Shown: positions 14,291 through 22,997 of the stretch, in pieces | How positions within the stretch are numbered: position 1 is the first letter of the stretch | Layout: every line of letters begins with the position of its first letter | Assembly: GCA_041920215.1 (NCBI GenBank) | Contig: JAYRSJ010000032.1 | Coordinates: 1 to 36,873, forward strand | Length of the DNA stretch: 36,873 bases | Direction of reading: 5' to 3' | Source of the DNA: JAYRSJ01 sp041920215 | Lineage (GTDB): Bacteria; Pseudomonadota; Gammaproteobacteria; Burkholderiales; Burkholderiaceae_C | Notes under the pieces: generated by a model | What the model saw: the letters and a program-made list of their open reading frames with translations, nothing else | What the model was told of the DNA's origin: nothing | The model's database searches: none | Program-made: the position numbers and the translations under genes

Positions 14291-15720
14291 TGGCGGCGCC
14301 CGAGACCCGGCGCGAGCGCTGGACCCGCTATCTGGGTGATATGCAGGCCTTCGCCGCCACCCCGGTGCAACTGGAGCCGCAGGGCAAGCTGGTGCGGGTG
14401 GCCGGCATGGTGCTGGAGGCCACCGGCGTGCGTGTGCCCGTCGGCTCGGTCTGCGAGATCCACCTGCCACGCGGCAACACCAGCCGCCGCGGCAGCCCGC
14501 CGGTGAAGGCCGAGGTGGTTGGCTTTTCGGGCGACCGCGCCTATCTGATGCCCACCGACGAGGTGCAGGGTCTCGCCAGCGGCGCGCTGGTGCGGCCCCG
14601 CTTCACCCCACCCAGCTGCCCGCGGCTGGGCAAGCCCCAGCATCCCTGGCGGCGCAACGAGGACCGCGGCCTGCAACTGCCCATGGGCGCCGGCCTGCTG
14701 GGCCGCGTGGTCGACTCGCATGGCCATCCGCTGGACCGCAAGGGCCCGCTGGAGGCGGTGCACGACGAGCCGATGATCCGCCGCCCGATCAATGCGATGG
14801 ACCGCGACCCGGTGCGCACGCCGCTGGACACCGGGGTGCGCTCGATCAACGCGATGCTGACGGTCGGCCGCGGCCAGCGCCTGGGCCTGTTCGCCGGCAC
14901 CGGCGTCGGCAAGTCGGTGCTGCTGGGCATGATGGCCCGCTACACCCAGGCCGACGTGATCGTCGTCGGCCTGATCGGCGAACGCGGCCGCGAAGTCAAG
15001 GAGTTCATCGAGGACATCCTCGGCGAGGAAGGCATACAGCGCTCGGTGGTGGTCGCTGCGCCGGCCGATGCGCCGCCGCTGGTGCGCATGCAGGGCGCCA
15101 CCTATGCCACCGCGATCGCCGAGCATTTCCGCGATCAGGGCCTGCATGTGCTGCTGCTGATGGACTCGCTGACCCGCTACGCGATGGCGCAGCGCGAGAT
15201 CGCGCTGGCGATCGGCGAGCCGCCAGCCACCAAGGGCTATCCGCCCAGCTGCTTCGCCAAGCTACCGCAGCTGGTGGAGCGCAGCGGCAACGGCCTGGCC
15301 GGCGAGGGCTCGATCACCGCCTTCTACACCGTGCTCTCCGAGGGTGACGACCAGCAGGACCCGATCGCCGACGCGGCGCGCGGGATTCTCGATGGCCACA
15401 TTGTGCTGTCGCGCGAGCTGGCCGAGGCCGGCCACTACCCGGCCATCGACATCGAGCGCTCGATCTCGCGGGTGATGGGCAATGTGGCCCAGCCTCCGCA
15501 TCTGGAATCGGCGCGGCGCTTCCGCCAGCTGCTCGCCAAATACAACAAGGCACGCGATCTGATCCAGCTGGGCGCCTACCAGCCCGGCCACGACCACGAG
15601 CTGGATCTGGCGGTACGCCTGCACCCCGACATGCTGCGCCTGCTGCAGCAGGACATGCACAGCCCGGCCCAGCTGGCCGCCAGCATCGGGCAGCTGCAGG
15701 CGGTCGTAGGTAAAGCCTGA
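14290..15720 (+). CDS. fliI: FliI, flagellum-specific export ATPase
   Basis: 476 residues. Walker A is GTGVGKS at about 203-209, Walker B is LLLMDS at about 288-293, followed by LTRYAMAQREIALAIGEPPA, the signature of the FliI/F1-beta family. The sequence GLIGERGREVKEF carries the catalytic glutamate region. FliI hydrolyses ATP to help unfold and deliver export substrates. The N-terminal domain starts within MAAPETRRERWTRYLGDM. It is coupled to fliH and lies 58 bases before fliJ. Confidence 0.97.
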   Translation: MAAPETRRERWTRYLGDMQAFAATPVQLEPQGKLVRVAGMVLEATGVRVPVGSVCEIHLPRGNTSRRGSPPVKAEVVGFSGDRAYLMPTDEVQGLASGALVRPRFTPPSCPRLGKPQHPWRRNEDRGLQLPMGAGLLGRVVDSHGHPLDRKGPLEAVHDEPMIRRPINAMDRDPVRTPLDTGVRSINAMLTVGRGQRLGLFAGTGVGKSVLLGMMARYTQADVIVVGLIGERGREVKEFIEDILGEEGIQRSVVVAAPADAPPLVRMQGATYATAIAEHFRDQGLHVLLLMDSLTRYAMAQREIALAIGEPPATKGYPPSCFAKLPQLVERSGNGLAGEGSITAFYTVLSEGDDQQDPIADAARGILDGHIVLSRELAEAGHYPAIDIERSISRVMGNVAQPPHLESARRFRQLLAKYNKARDLIQLGAYQPGHDHELDLAVRLHPDMLRLLQQDMHSPAQLAASIGQLQAVVGKA

Positions 15721-15778
15721 ATAAAGCCCTGAACTCGCACGCTTCACCGGCCGATAAGACCCTTAGGAGTCGCCCATC

Positions 15779-16249
15779 ATGAGCACCACTATGCAAGCCC
15801 TGACGATTCTCCTGGAGCGCGCCGAGGCCGAGCGCGACGAAGCCCTGGCCCAGATGCTGGATCTGCGGCGCCAGGCCGAGCAGGCCCGTGCGCAGGCCGA
15901 GCAGTTGGGCCAATACCGCAGCGAGTACCAGCAGCGCTGGAGCCAGCAGTTCGCCCGCCAGGGCACGGTGGACATCCTGGCCTGCTACCAGACCTTCGGC
16001 CTGCGCCTGGACCAGGCCATCGACCAGCAGGGCCTGGTGGCCAACCATGCCGATGGCCGGCTGGAGCGCGCGATGCACAAACTCAAGGAGCTGGAGCTGC
16101 GCGTGGCCTCGGTCAAGAAGCTGCTGGAGCGCCGCCAGCAGGAACACAAGCGGGCCGCCTGGCGCCAGGAGCAGAAGCTCACCGACGAACAGGCGGCACG
16201 CGCCTCGCTGGCGCAGTACAACACTGCCTTCGCACGCCTGAGCGCCTAA
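15779..16249 (+). CDS. fliJ: FliJ, export ATPase stalk protein
   Basis: 156 residues, almost entirely coiled coil (LLERAEAERDEALAQMLDLR; KLKELELRVASVKKLLERRQ), matching FliJ in size and position. FliJ sits in the FliI hexamer as a gamma-subunit-like stalk and contacts FlhA. TTAGGAG precedes the ATG. A perfect GCCGATAA at 15750-15757 lies just upstream, but no -35 box matches at the right distance, so I do not call a promoter there. Confidence 0.88.
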   Translation: MSTTMQALTILLERAEAERDEALAQMLDLRRQAEQARAQAEQLGQYRSEYQQRWSQQFARQGTVDILACYQTFGLRLDQAIDQQGLVANHADGRLERAMHKLKELELRVASVKKLLERRQQEHKRAAWRQEQKLTDEQAARASLAQYNTAFARLSA

Positions 16250-16270
16250 GGGATAACCGGGACCGCCGCC

Positions 16271-17818
16271 ATGTCAGCCATCGCCGCCCTGATCGCCGCC
16301 AGCAATGGCAAACCTGCCGTCGCGGCTAACAGCGGTCCGTCCGCTTCGGGCAGCCCGGCCGACTTTGCCCAGATGTTGCGCGAGCGCAGCCCGCTGCCCG
16401 CCGAGCGCATGCCCACGCCGCTGCCGGCCTTGCCCGATGCTCCGCCGGCACCGCCGCTGATCAACCCGCCGCGCCAGGCGGCACCGACACCGCTGCCCCC
16501 CTCGCGCGACGAGGCCCCGCGCGAGCAGGAGCCGCCGCGCCAAGAGGCTGCGCCCGACGGTGCCCAAGGGCGGGCGGCCGAGGCCCAGAAGCTCAAGCAT
16601 GCGCAGCAGGAACGCCAGCAGCTGGAGCGCCAGGCGCGCAACCGGCTGGAGCAGAGTGCCGGCGAGAAGCGCGCGGCCCAGACGGCCCGTGCCGACGCCG
16701 AAGCCGAGGTCGGCAAGGACGAGGTTCCCCTCGACATCGCCGATCCTGCAGGAACAACGCAGGCTCAGCCAACAGATACCCAGCCCACGGCGCCAATCCC
16801 GAGTTCTGATGTGCAGCGTGCCACCGATGCACTGCAACTCGAGCAGCGACCGGGATCGGATCAACAAAGCACTACGGGAAATCCGTCTGCGAGTGACGTG
16901 ACACTAGCGACCGCAGCTCAGATTGCCGCCCCCCTTGCACTGCAAGACCACCAGGCTGATGCATCAACCCATGCGAGTGCACCCACTGGCGATCGACCTG
17001 GGGCAGGCGATCCAAAGATCGATCAGGGTCAGCGAACACCGCTCTCCGCAACACTGAGCGAGGCGCTCACCGGCGAGATCGAGTCATCGACCCCGACGCC
17101 GGCCGGCCGACCCGGCGCCCTGCCCTTGCCACGCGCCGGCGCGGACGCGGCACAGGGCGCGGCAGGCGACACCCGTGCGTTGCAAAGTCTGGGCACCCAT
17201 CCGCATGCCGCCACGGATGCCGCCACGCAGGCCGAGCCCGCATCAAGTCCGAGCAGCCCCCTGGGTGCTGGCAACGCGAGCGCCTTTGCCCAGGTCATGC
17301 AGCAGCTTGGCAGCAGCCAGGCCAACGCCAGTGCTGCCAGCAGCGCCCCGGCCGAGCCCGGCGCCGCCAGCCGTCTTGATCTGCCCACGCCCTTGCACGA
17401 TCCGCGCTTCGGTCCGGAGTTGGGCGCCCGGCTGAGTGTGCTGGCCAGCGAGGGTGTGCAGCAGGCGCGTCTGCACCTCAACCCGGCCGAGATGGGACCG
17501 GTGTCGGTGCAGATACTGCTAGACGGACAGCAGGCCCAGATCTCCTTCCAGGCCGAGCAGGCCCAGACCCGCGAGGTGCTGGAGCGCAGCCTGCCCGAGC
17601 TGGCGGCCGCGCTGCGCGAGAACGGCCTGACTCTCAGCGGGGGCGGTGTCTTCCAGCAGGCACAGCAGCAAGGCCAGGCTCAGGGCGATGCAGCCGCGTC
17701 GGGCAGCCACGGCACGCCGACGGCGCAAGGCGGCCCCGAGGTCGAGCCCGGCGAGCCCGCCGGAACGCCGCACGCCATGGCACGCCGCTCGCAGGGCGTG
17801 CTGGACCTCTACGCCTGA
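16271..17818 (+). CDS. fliK: FliK, hook-length control protein
   Basis: 515 residues. The long N-terminal and central part (1-370) is Ala/Pro/Gln/Thr-rich and low in complexity, as usual for the molecular ruler portion. The C-terminal Flg_hook domain is clear at about 375-460: GARLSVLASEGVQQARLHL, then NPAEMGPVSVQILLDGQQAQ. A Gln-rich stretch follows. FliK is secreted during hook assembly and switches FlhB specificity from hook to filament substrates. The segment at about 16740-17060 is visibly less GC-rich than its surroundings, consistent with fast divergence of the ruler region. Confidence 0.9.
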   Translation: MSAIAALIAASNGKPAVAANSGPSASGSPADFAQMLRERSPLPAERMPTPLPALPDAPPAPPLINPPRQAAPTPLPPSRDEAPREQEPPRQEAAPDGAQGRAAEAQKLKHAQQERQQLERQARNRLEQSAGEKRAAQTARADAEAEVGKDEVPLDIADPAGTTQAQPTDTQPTAPIPSSDVQRATDALQLEQRPGSDQQSTTGNPSASDVTLATAAQIAAPLALQDHQADASTHASAPTGDRPGAGDPKIDQGQRTPLSATLSEALTGEIESSTPTPAGRPGALPLPRAGADAAQGAAGDTRALQSLGTHPHAATDAATQAEPASSPSSPLGAGNASAFAQVMQQLGSSQANASAASSAPAEPGAASRLDLPTPLHDPRFGPELGARLSVLASEGVQQARLHLNPAEMGPVSVQILLDGQQAQISFQAEQAQTREVLERSLPELAAALRENGLTLSGGGVFQQAQQQGQAQGDAAASGSHGTPTAQGGPEVEPGEPAGTPHAMARRSQGVLDLYA

Positions 17819-17928
17819 GCCCCTGCGCGCAGCAGACGGCGGCCGGCAAAGACCGCAGCGATTACCCTTCTTTTCCTGCCATGCCCGGCGCCCCAGTTTT
17901 CAATAATGCAAGCGTAAGGCCCAGGCTG

Positions 17929-17947
17929 CGCCGCTGACCCAGCGGCG
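17929..17947 (+). terminator. Hairpin between fliK and fliL
   Basis: CGCCGCTG (17929-17936) and CAGCGGCG (17940-17947) form an eight-pair stem with a three-base loop. No T tract follows, so it may only modulate read-through from fliK into fliL. The 161-base gap otherwise shows no certain promoter. Confidence 0.3.
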
Positions 17948-17979
17948 GGCTCCGGGCCAGCCAGCTTCCAGGAGTATTC

Positions 17980-18561
17980 ATGGCCACTGCCGCCGCCCAA
18001 GACGCGGCCCCCGCTGGAGGGGGCAAGAAGAAACTGATCATCATCCTGGCCGCCGTGCTGCTGCTGGTGCTGGTCGGCGGCGGCGCGGCCGTGCTCCTGC
18101 TGAAGAAGAAGCCGGCCGAGGTCGATGAGGACGGCGAGCCCATCGTCGCCGCAGCGCCGGTCAAGGCCAAGGACGGCGCGCCGCCGGTCTTCGTGCCGCT
18201 GGACCCCTTCACCGTCAACCTGGCCGACAAGGACGTGGACCGCTATGCCCAGGTGGGCGTGACGCTGGAGGTGGTGGACGCCAAGTTCGGCGAGCAGGTC
18301 AAGGCCTATATGCCGGCAATCCGCAGCAATGTGCTGATGGTGCTCTCGCACAAGACGGCTGCCGATCTGCTGAGCCGCGAGGGCAAGGAAAAGCTGGCCC
18401 GCGAGATCATGCGCGAATCGGTGCGGCCCATGGGCATAGAGCTCGACGACGAAGACGAGGAAGACAACCCGGAAGCCGCGCCAAAGAAAAAGAAGAAGAA
18501 GCGCAACAATGTGCAGAGCCCGGTGCTCAATGTGCTGTTCTCCAACTTCATCGTCCAGTAA
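17980..18561 (+). CDS. fliL: FliL, stator-associated flagellar membrane protein
   Basis: 193 residues. A single membrane helix at about 18-44 (KKKLIIILAAVLLLVLVGGG) is followed by a periplasmic domain (FVPLDPFTVNLADKDVDRYA; LEVVDAKFGEQVKAYMPAIR) and the FliL C-terminus (VLNVLFSNFIVQ). FliL surrounds the stators and supports torque. The end is unusual: between the domain and the last strand lies an acidic run (DDEDEEDN) then a poly-lysine run (KKKKKKR), which makes it somewhat longer than common FliL. AGGAG precedes the ATG. Confidence 0.92.
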   Translation: MATAAAQDAAPAGGGKKKLIIILAAVLLLVLVGGGAAVLLLKKKPAEVDEDGEPIVAAAPVKAKDGAPPVFVPLDPFTVNLADKDVDRYAQVGVTLEVVDAKFGEQVKAYMPAIRSNVLMVLSHKTAADLLSREGKEKLAREIMRESVRPMGIELDDEDEEDNPEAAPKKKKKKRNNVQSPVLNVLFSNFIVQ

Positions 18562-18607
18562 CAAGCCATGCCCTGCTGCACCGACTTCATCGCCCGCACC
18601 GCCCGAC

Positions 18608-18625
18608 CGAGGGCTGACGCCCTCG
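18608..18625 (+). other. Small hairpin between fliL and fliM
   Basis: CGAGGGC and GCCCTCG pair around TGAC. There is no T tract; probably an mRNA structure in the 119-base fliL-fliM gap. Confidence 0.25.
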
Positions 18626-18680
18626 TGGCGCGGCCAGGGACCGTGGCCGATGCCGCTGCAATGGCGCCCGGAGTCCAGCC

Positions 18681-19685
18681 ATGAATCAGCAGATCCTTTC
18701 GCAAGACGAAGTCGATGCCCTGCTGCAGGGCATCACCGGTGAGAGCCAGAAGCTCGAAGCGGAAGAGGAGCAGGTTGGCGGCATACGCGACTACAACCTG
18801 GCCAGCCAGGAACGCATCGTGCGTGGGCGCATGCCCACGATGGAGATCATCAACGAGCGTTTCGCCCGCAATATCCGCGTCGGCCTGTTCAACTTCATCC
18901 GCAAGAGCCCCGAGGTCGCGATCGGCGGCATCAAGGTGCAGAAGTACAGCGCCTTTCTGCGCGAGATCGTGGTCCCGACCAACTTCAACATCGTCTCGGT
19001 CAAGCCGCTGCGCGGCAACGGCCTGATCGTCTGCGACCCGACGCTGGTGTTCGCGGTGATCGATTCGCTGTTCGGCGGCATCGGCAAATTCCATGCGCGC
19101 ATCGAGGGCCGCGATTTCTCGGCCACCGAGCAGCGGGTGATCCTGCGTCTGGTCGAGGTCATCACCGCCGAGTACAAGAAGGCCTGGACCGGCATCTATC
19201 CGCTGGAGCTGGAATACCAGCGCTCCGAGATGCAGCCGCAGTTCGCCAATATCGCGACCCCCAGCGAGATCGTGGTCTCGACCTCTTTCACGCTGGAGAT
19301 CGGCGAGACCAGCGGCACCGTGTATTTCTGCATCCCCTACTCGACGCTGGAGCCGATACGCGATGTGCTCTACAGCACCACGCAAGGTGACTCCTCCGAG
19401 CCGGACCGCCGCTGGGTCAATCTGCTGAAGCACCAAATCCAGGCCGCCCAGGTCGAGCTGGTGGCCGAGCTGGGCGAGGCACCGGCCACGGTGGAGCAGT
19501 TGCTGGCCTTTAAGCCCGGCGACTTCATCGAGCTGGACCTGGATCCGGTGATCAAGGCCAAGGTCGATGGTGTGCCGGTGTTCGACTGCCACTACGGCAC
19601 CTCCAACGGCAAGTACGCGCTGAAGATAGACAAGATGCTGACCAGCCCTGATTCGGGCTGGCTGGGAGCCCGAGATGTCACCTGA
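18681..19685 (+). CDS. fliM: FliM, flagellar motor switch protein
   Basis: 334 residues. The CheY-P binding peptide is at the start (ILSQDEVDALLQG). The middle domain begins near residue 45 (RGRMPTMEIINERFARNIRV), and the C-terminal SpoA-like domain binds FliN (VELVAELGEAPATVEQLLAF; GVPVFDCHYGTSNGKYALKI). It forms the C-ring with FliG and FliN. GGAG lies about ten bases upstream of the ATG. The end overlaps fliN by 11 bases. Confidence 0.97.
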   Translation: MNQQILSQDEVDALLQGITGESQKLEAEEEQVGGIRDYNLASQERIVRGRMPTMEIINERFARNIRVGLFNFIRKSPEVAIGGIKVQKYSAFLREIVVPTNFNIVSVKPLRGNGLIVCDPTLVFAVIDSLFGGIGKFHARIEGRDFSATEQRVILRLVEVITAEYKKAWTGIYPLELEYQRSEMQPQFANIATPSEIVVSTSFTLEIGETSGTVYFCIPYSTLEPIRDVLYSTTQGDSSEPDRRWVNLLKHQIQAAQVELVAELGEAPATVEQLLAFKPGDFIELDLDPVIKAKVDGVPVFDCHYGTSNGKYALKIDKMLTSPDSGWLGARDVT

Positions 19686-20112
19686 TAGCCCCTCGCAAGA
19701 AGAACAGGACGCGATGGCGGCCGAATGGGCCGCCGCGCTGGCCGAAGCCAAACCCGCCGAAGTGGCCGAGGAGGTGCAGGCCGCGCCCGAGCAGGTCGCG
19801 CCGGCCAGCTTCGCCAGCTTCGCCCCCACCCCCGGCAATATGCCCGGCCAGGACATCAATATGATCCTGGACATCCCGGTGCAGCTGACGGTGGAGCTGG
19901 GTCGCACCCGCATCCCGATCAAGAACATCCTGCAGCTGGCTCAAGGCTCGGTGGTCGAGCTCGATGCGCTGGCCGGCGAGCCGATGGATGTGCTGGTCAA
20001 CGGCTATCTGATCGCCCAGGGCGAGGTGGTGGTGGTGAACGACAAGTTCGGCATACGCCTGACCGACATCGTCACCCCGTCCGAACGCATGCGCCGGCTC
20101 AGCAAGGCCTGA
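19675..20112 (+). CDS. fliN: FliN, flagellar motor switch protein
   Basis: 145 residues. An Ala/Glu-rich N-terminal half (1-55) precedes the SpoA domain (NMILDIPVQLTVELGRTRI; VVELDALAGEPMDVLVNGYL; GEVVVVNDKFGIRLTDIV). FliN closes the base of the C-ring and docks FliH. The ATG lies inside the fliM 3' end, a common coupling of this pair. Confidence 0.96.
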   Translation: MSPDSPSQEEQDAMAAEWAAALAEAKPAEVAEEVQAAPEQVAPASFASFAPTPGNMPGQDINMILDIPVQLTVELGRTRIPIKNILQLAQGSVVELDALAGEPMDVLVNGYLIAQGEVVVVNDKFGIRLTDIVTPSERMRRLSKA

Positions 20113-20198
20113 GCGCCGGCAAGGCCAGGGATTGGCCAGGGATTTCCCGCCTCCAGCCACGATTGCCGTGGGCGCCGTCTGCCGACAATCGGGCAGAC

Positions 20199-20588
20199 AT
20201 GAGCAACAATTCCAGCCTCCTGCCCCTGCTGTGGTTCCTGGCCATTGTGGCCCTGATCCCCCTGGCCCTTTGGCTGCTCAAGCGCACACCGCTGGGCGGC
20301 GGCGCCGGCAATCCGCAGATGCGCATCATCGCGGCATTGCCGCTGTCTCCCAGCCAGCGCCTGCTGACGGTCGAGGTCGGCCAGGGCGATGAGCGCCGCT
20401 GGCTGGTGCTGGGCGTGAGCGCCCAGCAGATCAGCACCCTGCATGTGATGCCGCCGCAGGCAGAGCCCTCTGGGCCCGGCGCTGCCGGCAGCACCGCCCC
20501 TGCCAGCCCCTTCGCACAGCAGCTGATGGCCCGTCTGCGCGGCGCACCCCAGCCCGGCAATCAGGCCGACAAGGGAGACGGCGCATGA
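20199..20588 (+). CDS. fliO: FliO, flagellar export-gate assembly protein
   Basis: 129 residues from ATG at 20199. One N-terminal membrane helix (LLPLLWFLAIVALIPLALWL, about 7-26) is followed by a small cytosolic domain (MRIIAALPLSPSQRLLTVEV; RRWLVLGVSAQQISTLHVM), the standard FliO shape. FliO stabilises FliP during assembly of the export gate. Longer open frames upstream are out of context. The stop overlaps the fliP ATG (ATGA). Confidence 0.9.
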   Translation: MSNNSSLLPLLWFLAIVALIPLALWLLKRTPLGGGAGNPQMRIIAALPLSPSQRLLTVEVGQGDERRWLVLGVSAQQISTLHVMPPQAEPSGPGAAGSTAPASPFAQQLMARLRGAPQPGNQADKGDGA

Positions 20589-21379
20589 GCCCGCGGCGAC
20601 CAGACCTGGCACGGCGTGCCACCCATGTCAGGCAGGGCCTGTTGTTCGCCCTGCTGTCACTGCTGGGCGCCGCCGCGCTGGCGCAAACGGCGGGCAGCGG
20701 TGCGCCGGCCACGCTGCCGCTGCTGATCGGCCAGGGCGCACAGGGCAACAGTTATTCGGTGCCGATACAGACCCTGCTGTTCTTCACCGCGCTGGGCTTT
20801 CTGCCGGCGGTGCTGCTGATGATGACCGGCTTCACCCGCATCGTCATCGTGCTCTCGCTGATGCGCCAGGCCCTGGGCACGCAGGCCGCCCCGCCCAATC
20901 AGGTGATCATCGGCCTGTCGCTGTTCCTGACCTTTTTCGTGATGAGCCCGACGCTGGACAAGGTCTATGCCGAGGCCTGGCAGCCCTACAGCACGGGCCA
21001 GATCGGCTTTGACGTGGCACTGCAGCGCGCCGAAGTACCGATGCGCGGCTTCATGCTGAAGCAGACCCGCCAGGCCGATGTGGCACTGTTCTCGCGCCTG
21101 GCCAAGATCGACCCGGCGATCAAGCCCGAGGAGGTGCCCTTCCGCGTGCTGGTGCCGGCCTTCGTCACCAGCGAGCTCAAGAGCGCCTTCCAGATCGCCT
21201 TCCTGATCTTCATCCCCTTTCTGGTGATCGACATGATCGTCGCCAGCGTGCTGATGAGCCTGGGCATGGTGATGCTGTCACCGGTGCTGGTCGCCCTGCC
21301 CTTCAAGCTGATGCTCTTCGTGCTGGCCGACGGCTGGAACCTGCTGCTGGGTTCGCTGGCCGCCTCCTTCGTCTCCTGA
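20585..21379 (+). CDS. fliP: FliP, flagellar export-gate protein
   Basis: 264 residues. A cleavable signal peptide (residues about 1-34, ending GAAALAQ) precedes four membrane segments. Conserved FliP blocks include FTRIVIVLSLMRQALGTQ, PPNQVIIGLSLFLTFFVMSP and FKLMLFVLADGWNLLLGSLA. With FliQ and FliR it forms the inner core of the type III export gate. GGGAG precedes the ATG. Confidence 0.97.
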   Translation: MSPRRPDLARRATHVRQGLLFALLSLLGAAALAQTAGSGAPATLPLLIGQGAQGNSYSVPIQTLLFFTALGFLPAVLLMMTGFTRIVIVLSLMRQALGTQAAPPNQVIIGLSLFLTFFVMSPTLDKVYAEAWQPYSTGQIGFDVALQRAEVPMRGFMLKQTRQADVALFSRLAKIDPAIKPEEVPFRVLVPAFVTSELKSAFQIAFLIFIPFLVIDMIVASVLMSLGMVMLSPVLVALPFKLMLFVLADGWNLLLGSLAASFVS

Positions 21380-21398
21380 ATTTCGCCGAGGTCCCACC

Positions 21399-21668
21399 AT
21401 GGATGCACAACAGGTCTTCACCTTCGGCCAGCAGGGGCTGTACATGCTGCTGCTGGTCGCCGCGCCCATCCTGATCACGGTGTTGCTGGTCGGGGTGCTG
21501 GTCAGCGTCTTCCAGGCTGCCACCCAGATCAACGAGGCCACGCTGAGCTTCGTGCCCAAGGTGGTGGCCGCGGTCGTCGTGATGGGACTGGCCGGCCCCT
21601 GGATGCTCAGCACCCTGGTCGAGTACATCCAGCGCACACTGCAGACCATACCCAGCGTCGTCGGCTGA
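21399..21668 (+). CDS. fliQ: FliQ, flagellar export-gate protein
   Basis: 89 residues with two membrane helices (LYMLLLVAAPILITVLLVGV; VVAAVVVMGLAGPWMLSTLV) joined by the conserved QAATQINEATLSFVPK. This is the standard FliQ length and pattern. GAGG precedes the ATG; fliP ends 19 bases upstream. Confidence 0.97.
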   Translation: MDAQQVFTFGQQGLYMLLLVAAPILITVLLVGVLVSVFQAATQINEATLSFVPKVVAAVVVMGLAGPWMLSTLVEYIQRTLQTIPSVVG

Positions 21669-21677
21669 ATCCCGCGC

Positions 21678-22442
21678 ATGATAGGCATCAGCGAAGCCCA
21701 GCTGCTGGCTTGGCTCAACCCGCTGCTCTGGCCCTTTGTGCGCGTGCTGGCGCTGTTCGCCGGCCTGCCGATCTTCAGCCAGCGCAATATGCCGATGCGG
21801 GTTCGTGTCGGCCTGGCGCTGTTCATCACCGTGGCGGCCCAGCCCTCGCTGCCGGTCGTGCCCGTGATCCCGCTGGACTCGCCGCCGCTGCTGCTGATGC
21901 TGCTGGCCCAGCAGCTGCTGATCGGCCTGGCGATGGGTTTTGCGGTGCGGGTGGTGTTTGCGGCGCTGGAGTTCGCCGGCGAGCTGATCGGCCTGCAGAT
22001 GGGCCTGAACTTCGCGGGCTTCTTCGACCCGGCCAGCGGCAGCCAGGGCACGGCCACCGCGCGCTTCTTCGGCAGCATGGTGGCCTTTCTCTTCATCGCG
22101 ATCAACGGCCATCTGCTGCTGATCAATGCACTGGTGCAGAGTTTCCACGCCTTCCCGGTGGGCACCGAGCCCTTTGCCTTCCTGCGCGCGGTGCAGCCCC
22201 AGACCTGGGGCGCCGAGATCTTCCGCATCGGCCTGTGGATCGCCTTGCCGCTGATCACGATGCTGCTCTTCGTCAACCTGGTGCTGGGCGTGATCTCGCG
22301 CGTCGCGCCCCAGCTGAGCGTGTTCGCGATCGGCTTCCCGCTGACCGTCAGCATCGGCCTGATCGGCATGGTCGCCACGCTACCGCTGATGCAGACGCCT
22401 TTTATGGTGGCGCTGGAGCGCCTGCTGGCCGCCTTCAGCTAG
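21678..22442 (+). CDS. fliR: FliR, flagellar export-gate protein
   Basis: 254 residues, six hydrophobic segments. Conserved features are FSQRNMPMRVRVGLALFIT, LIGLAMGFAVRVVFAALEFA and GLQMGLNFAGFFDPASGSQ. FliR is the last gene of the plus-strand series; it ends nine bases before the stop of the convergent yfiR-like gene and no intrinsic terminator is seen in between. flhB and flhA do not follow, so they must lie elsewhere. Confidence 0.96.
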   Translation: MIGISEAQLLAWLNPLLWPFVRVLALFAGLPIFSQRNMPMRVRVGLALFITVAAQPSLPVVPVIPLDSPPLLLMLLAQQLLIGLAMGFAVRVVFAALEFAGELIGLQMGLNFAGFFDPASGSQGTATARFFGSMVAFLFIAINGHLLLINALVQSFHAFPVGTEPFAFLRAVQPQTWGAEIFRIGLWIALPLITMLLFVNLVLGVISRVAPQLSVFAIGFPLTVSIGLIGMVATLPLMQTPFMVALERLLAAFS

Positions 22443-22451
22443 ACCGGGCAG

Positions 22452-22997
22452 TCAGCGCACCTCGCGCGCCAGCTTCAGCACCTGGGAACTCAGCGTCAGG
22501 CCGCGGCGCTTGGCCTCGCTGTTGTTGACCCGGAAGGCCAGGCCATTGGGCTCCAGCACCAGGGTGAACACCGCGCCGGCGCGAAAGGCATCGGGCGTAT
22601 CGCCGATCAGCAGCACCGGTGCATCGCCCAGCGCGCGCAGCCAGCGCTGCCATTCCAGCCGGTCCATATCCGCCAGCACCAGCAGCTGGCAGCCGGCGGC
22701 CTCGCTGGGATCGCGCAAGCGCTGGAACTGGGTCGGCGCCCCGGCCATCGGTTTGGCGCTGATGGCCTGCAGCGCCGCCGGCAGCCGGCCCTCGCCGACG
22801 ATGCAATAGTTGAACTCGCGCAGCGGCGGCGGGGGCCAGTCGGTGTACTGGGCAAAGCGGTAGATGAAGGCGGCCTTGAGCTGGGCCTCCTGCGGGCTGG
22901 CCCAGCCCGAGGTCGGCCCCAGCAGGGCCAGCAAAGCCAGCAGGCAAAGCGCCAGGGCCGCCGGTGGGGAGGACGGCGATGTCGGCCGGCGGCTCAT
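22452..22997 (-). CDS. YfiR-family periplasmic protein (DUF4154)
   Basis: 181 residues from ATG at 22997, which overlaps the stop of the receptor gene (ATGA). A signal peptide (about 1-33, ending SGWA) leads into the YfiR/DUF4154 fold: QLKAAFIYRFAQYTDWPP at the start, YCIVGEG, AAGCQLLVLAD, then PVLLIGDTP and the family tail FRVNNSEAKRRGLTLSSQVL. In Pseudomonas, YfiR holds the diguanylate cyclase YfiN inactive through its periplasmic domain. Two cysteines (C65, C103) fit one of its two known disulfides; the second pair is missing. It is the last gene of a unit with a receptor and a CHASE8/GGDEF cyclase, so inhibition of that cyclase is the natural inference. Confidence 0.85.
   Translation of the reverse strand: MSRRPTSPSSPPAALALCLLALLALLGPTSGWASPQEAQLKAAFIYRFAQYTDWPPPPLREFNYCIVGEGRLPAALQAISAKPMAGAPTQFQRLRDPSEAAGCQLLVLADMDRLEWQRWLRALGDAPVLLIGDTPDAFRAGAVFTLVLEPNGLAFRVNNSEAKRRGLTLSSQVLKLAREVR

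Noticed and set aside
15731..15757. Perfect GCCGATAA 22 bases before the fliJ ATG, as a sigma-28 promoter
   Set aside because: The bases at the proper -35 distance (GAACTCGC) do not resemble TAAAGTTT; a TAAAGCCC lies further up but with a 20-base spacer. Recorded only as an isolated -10 match.
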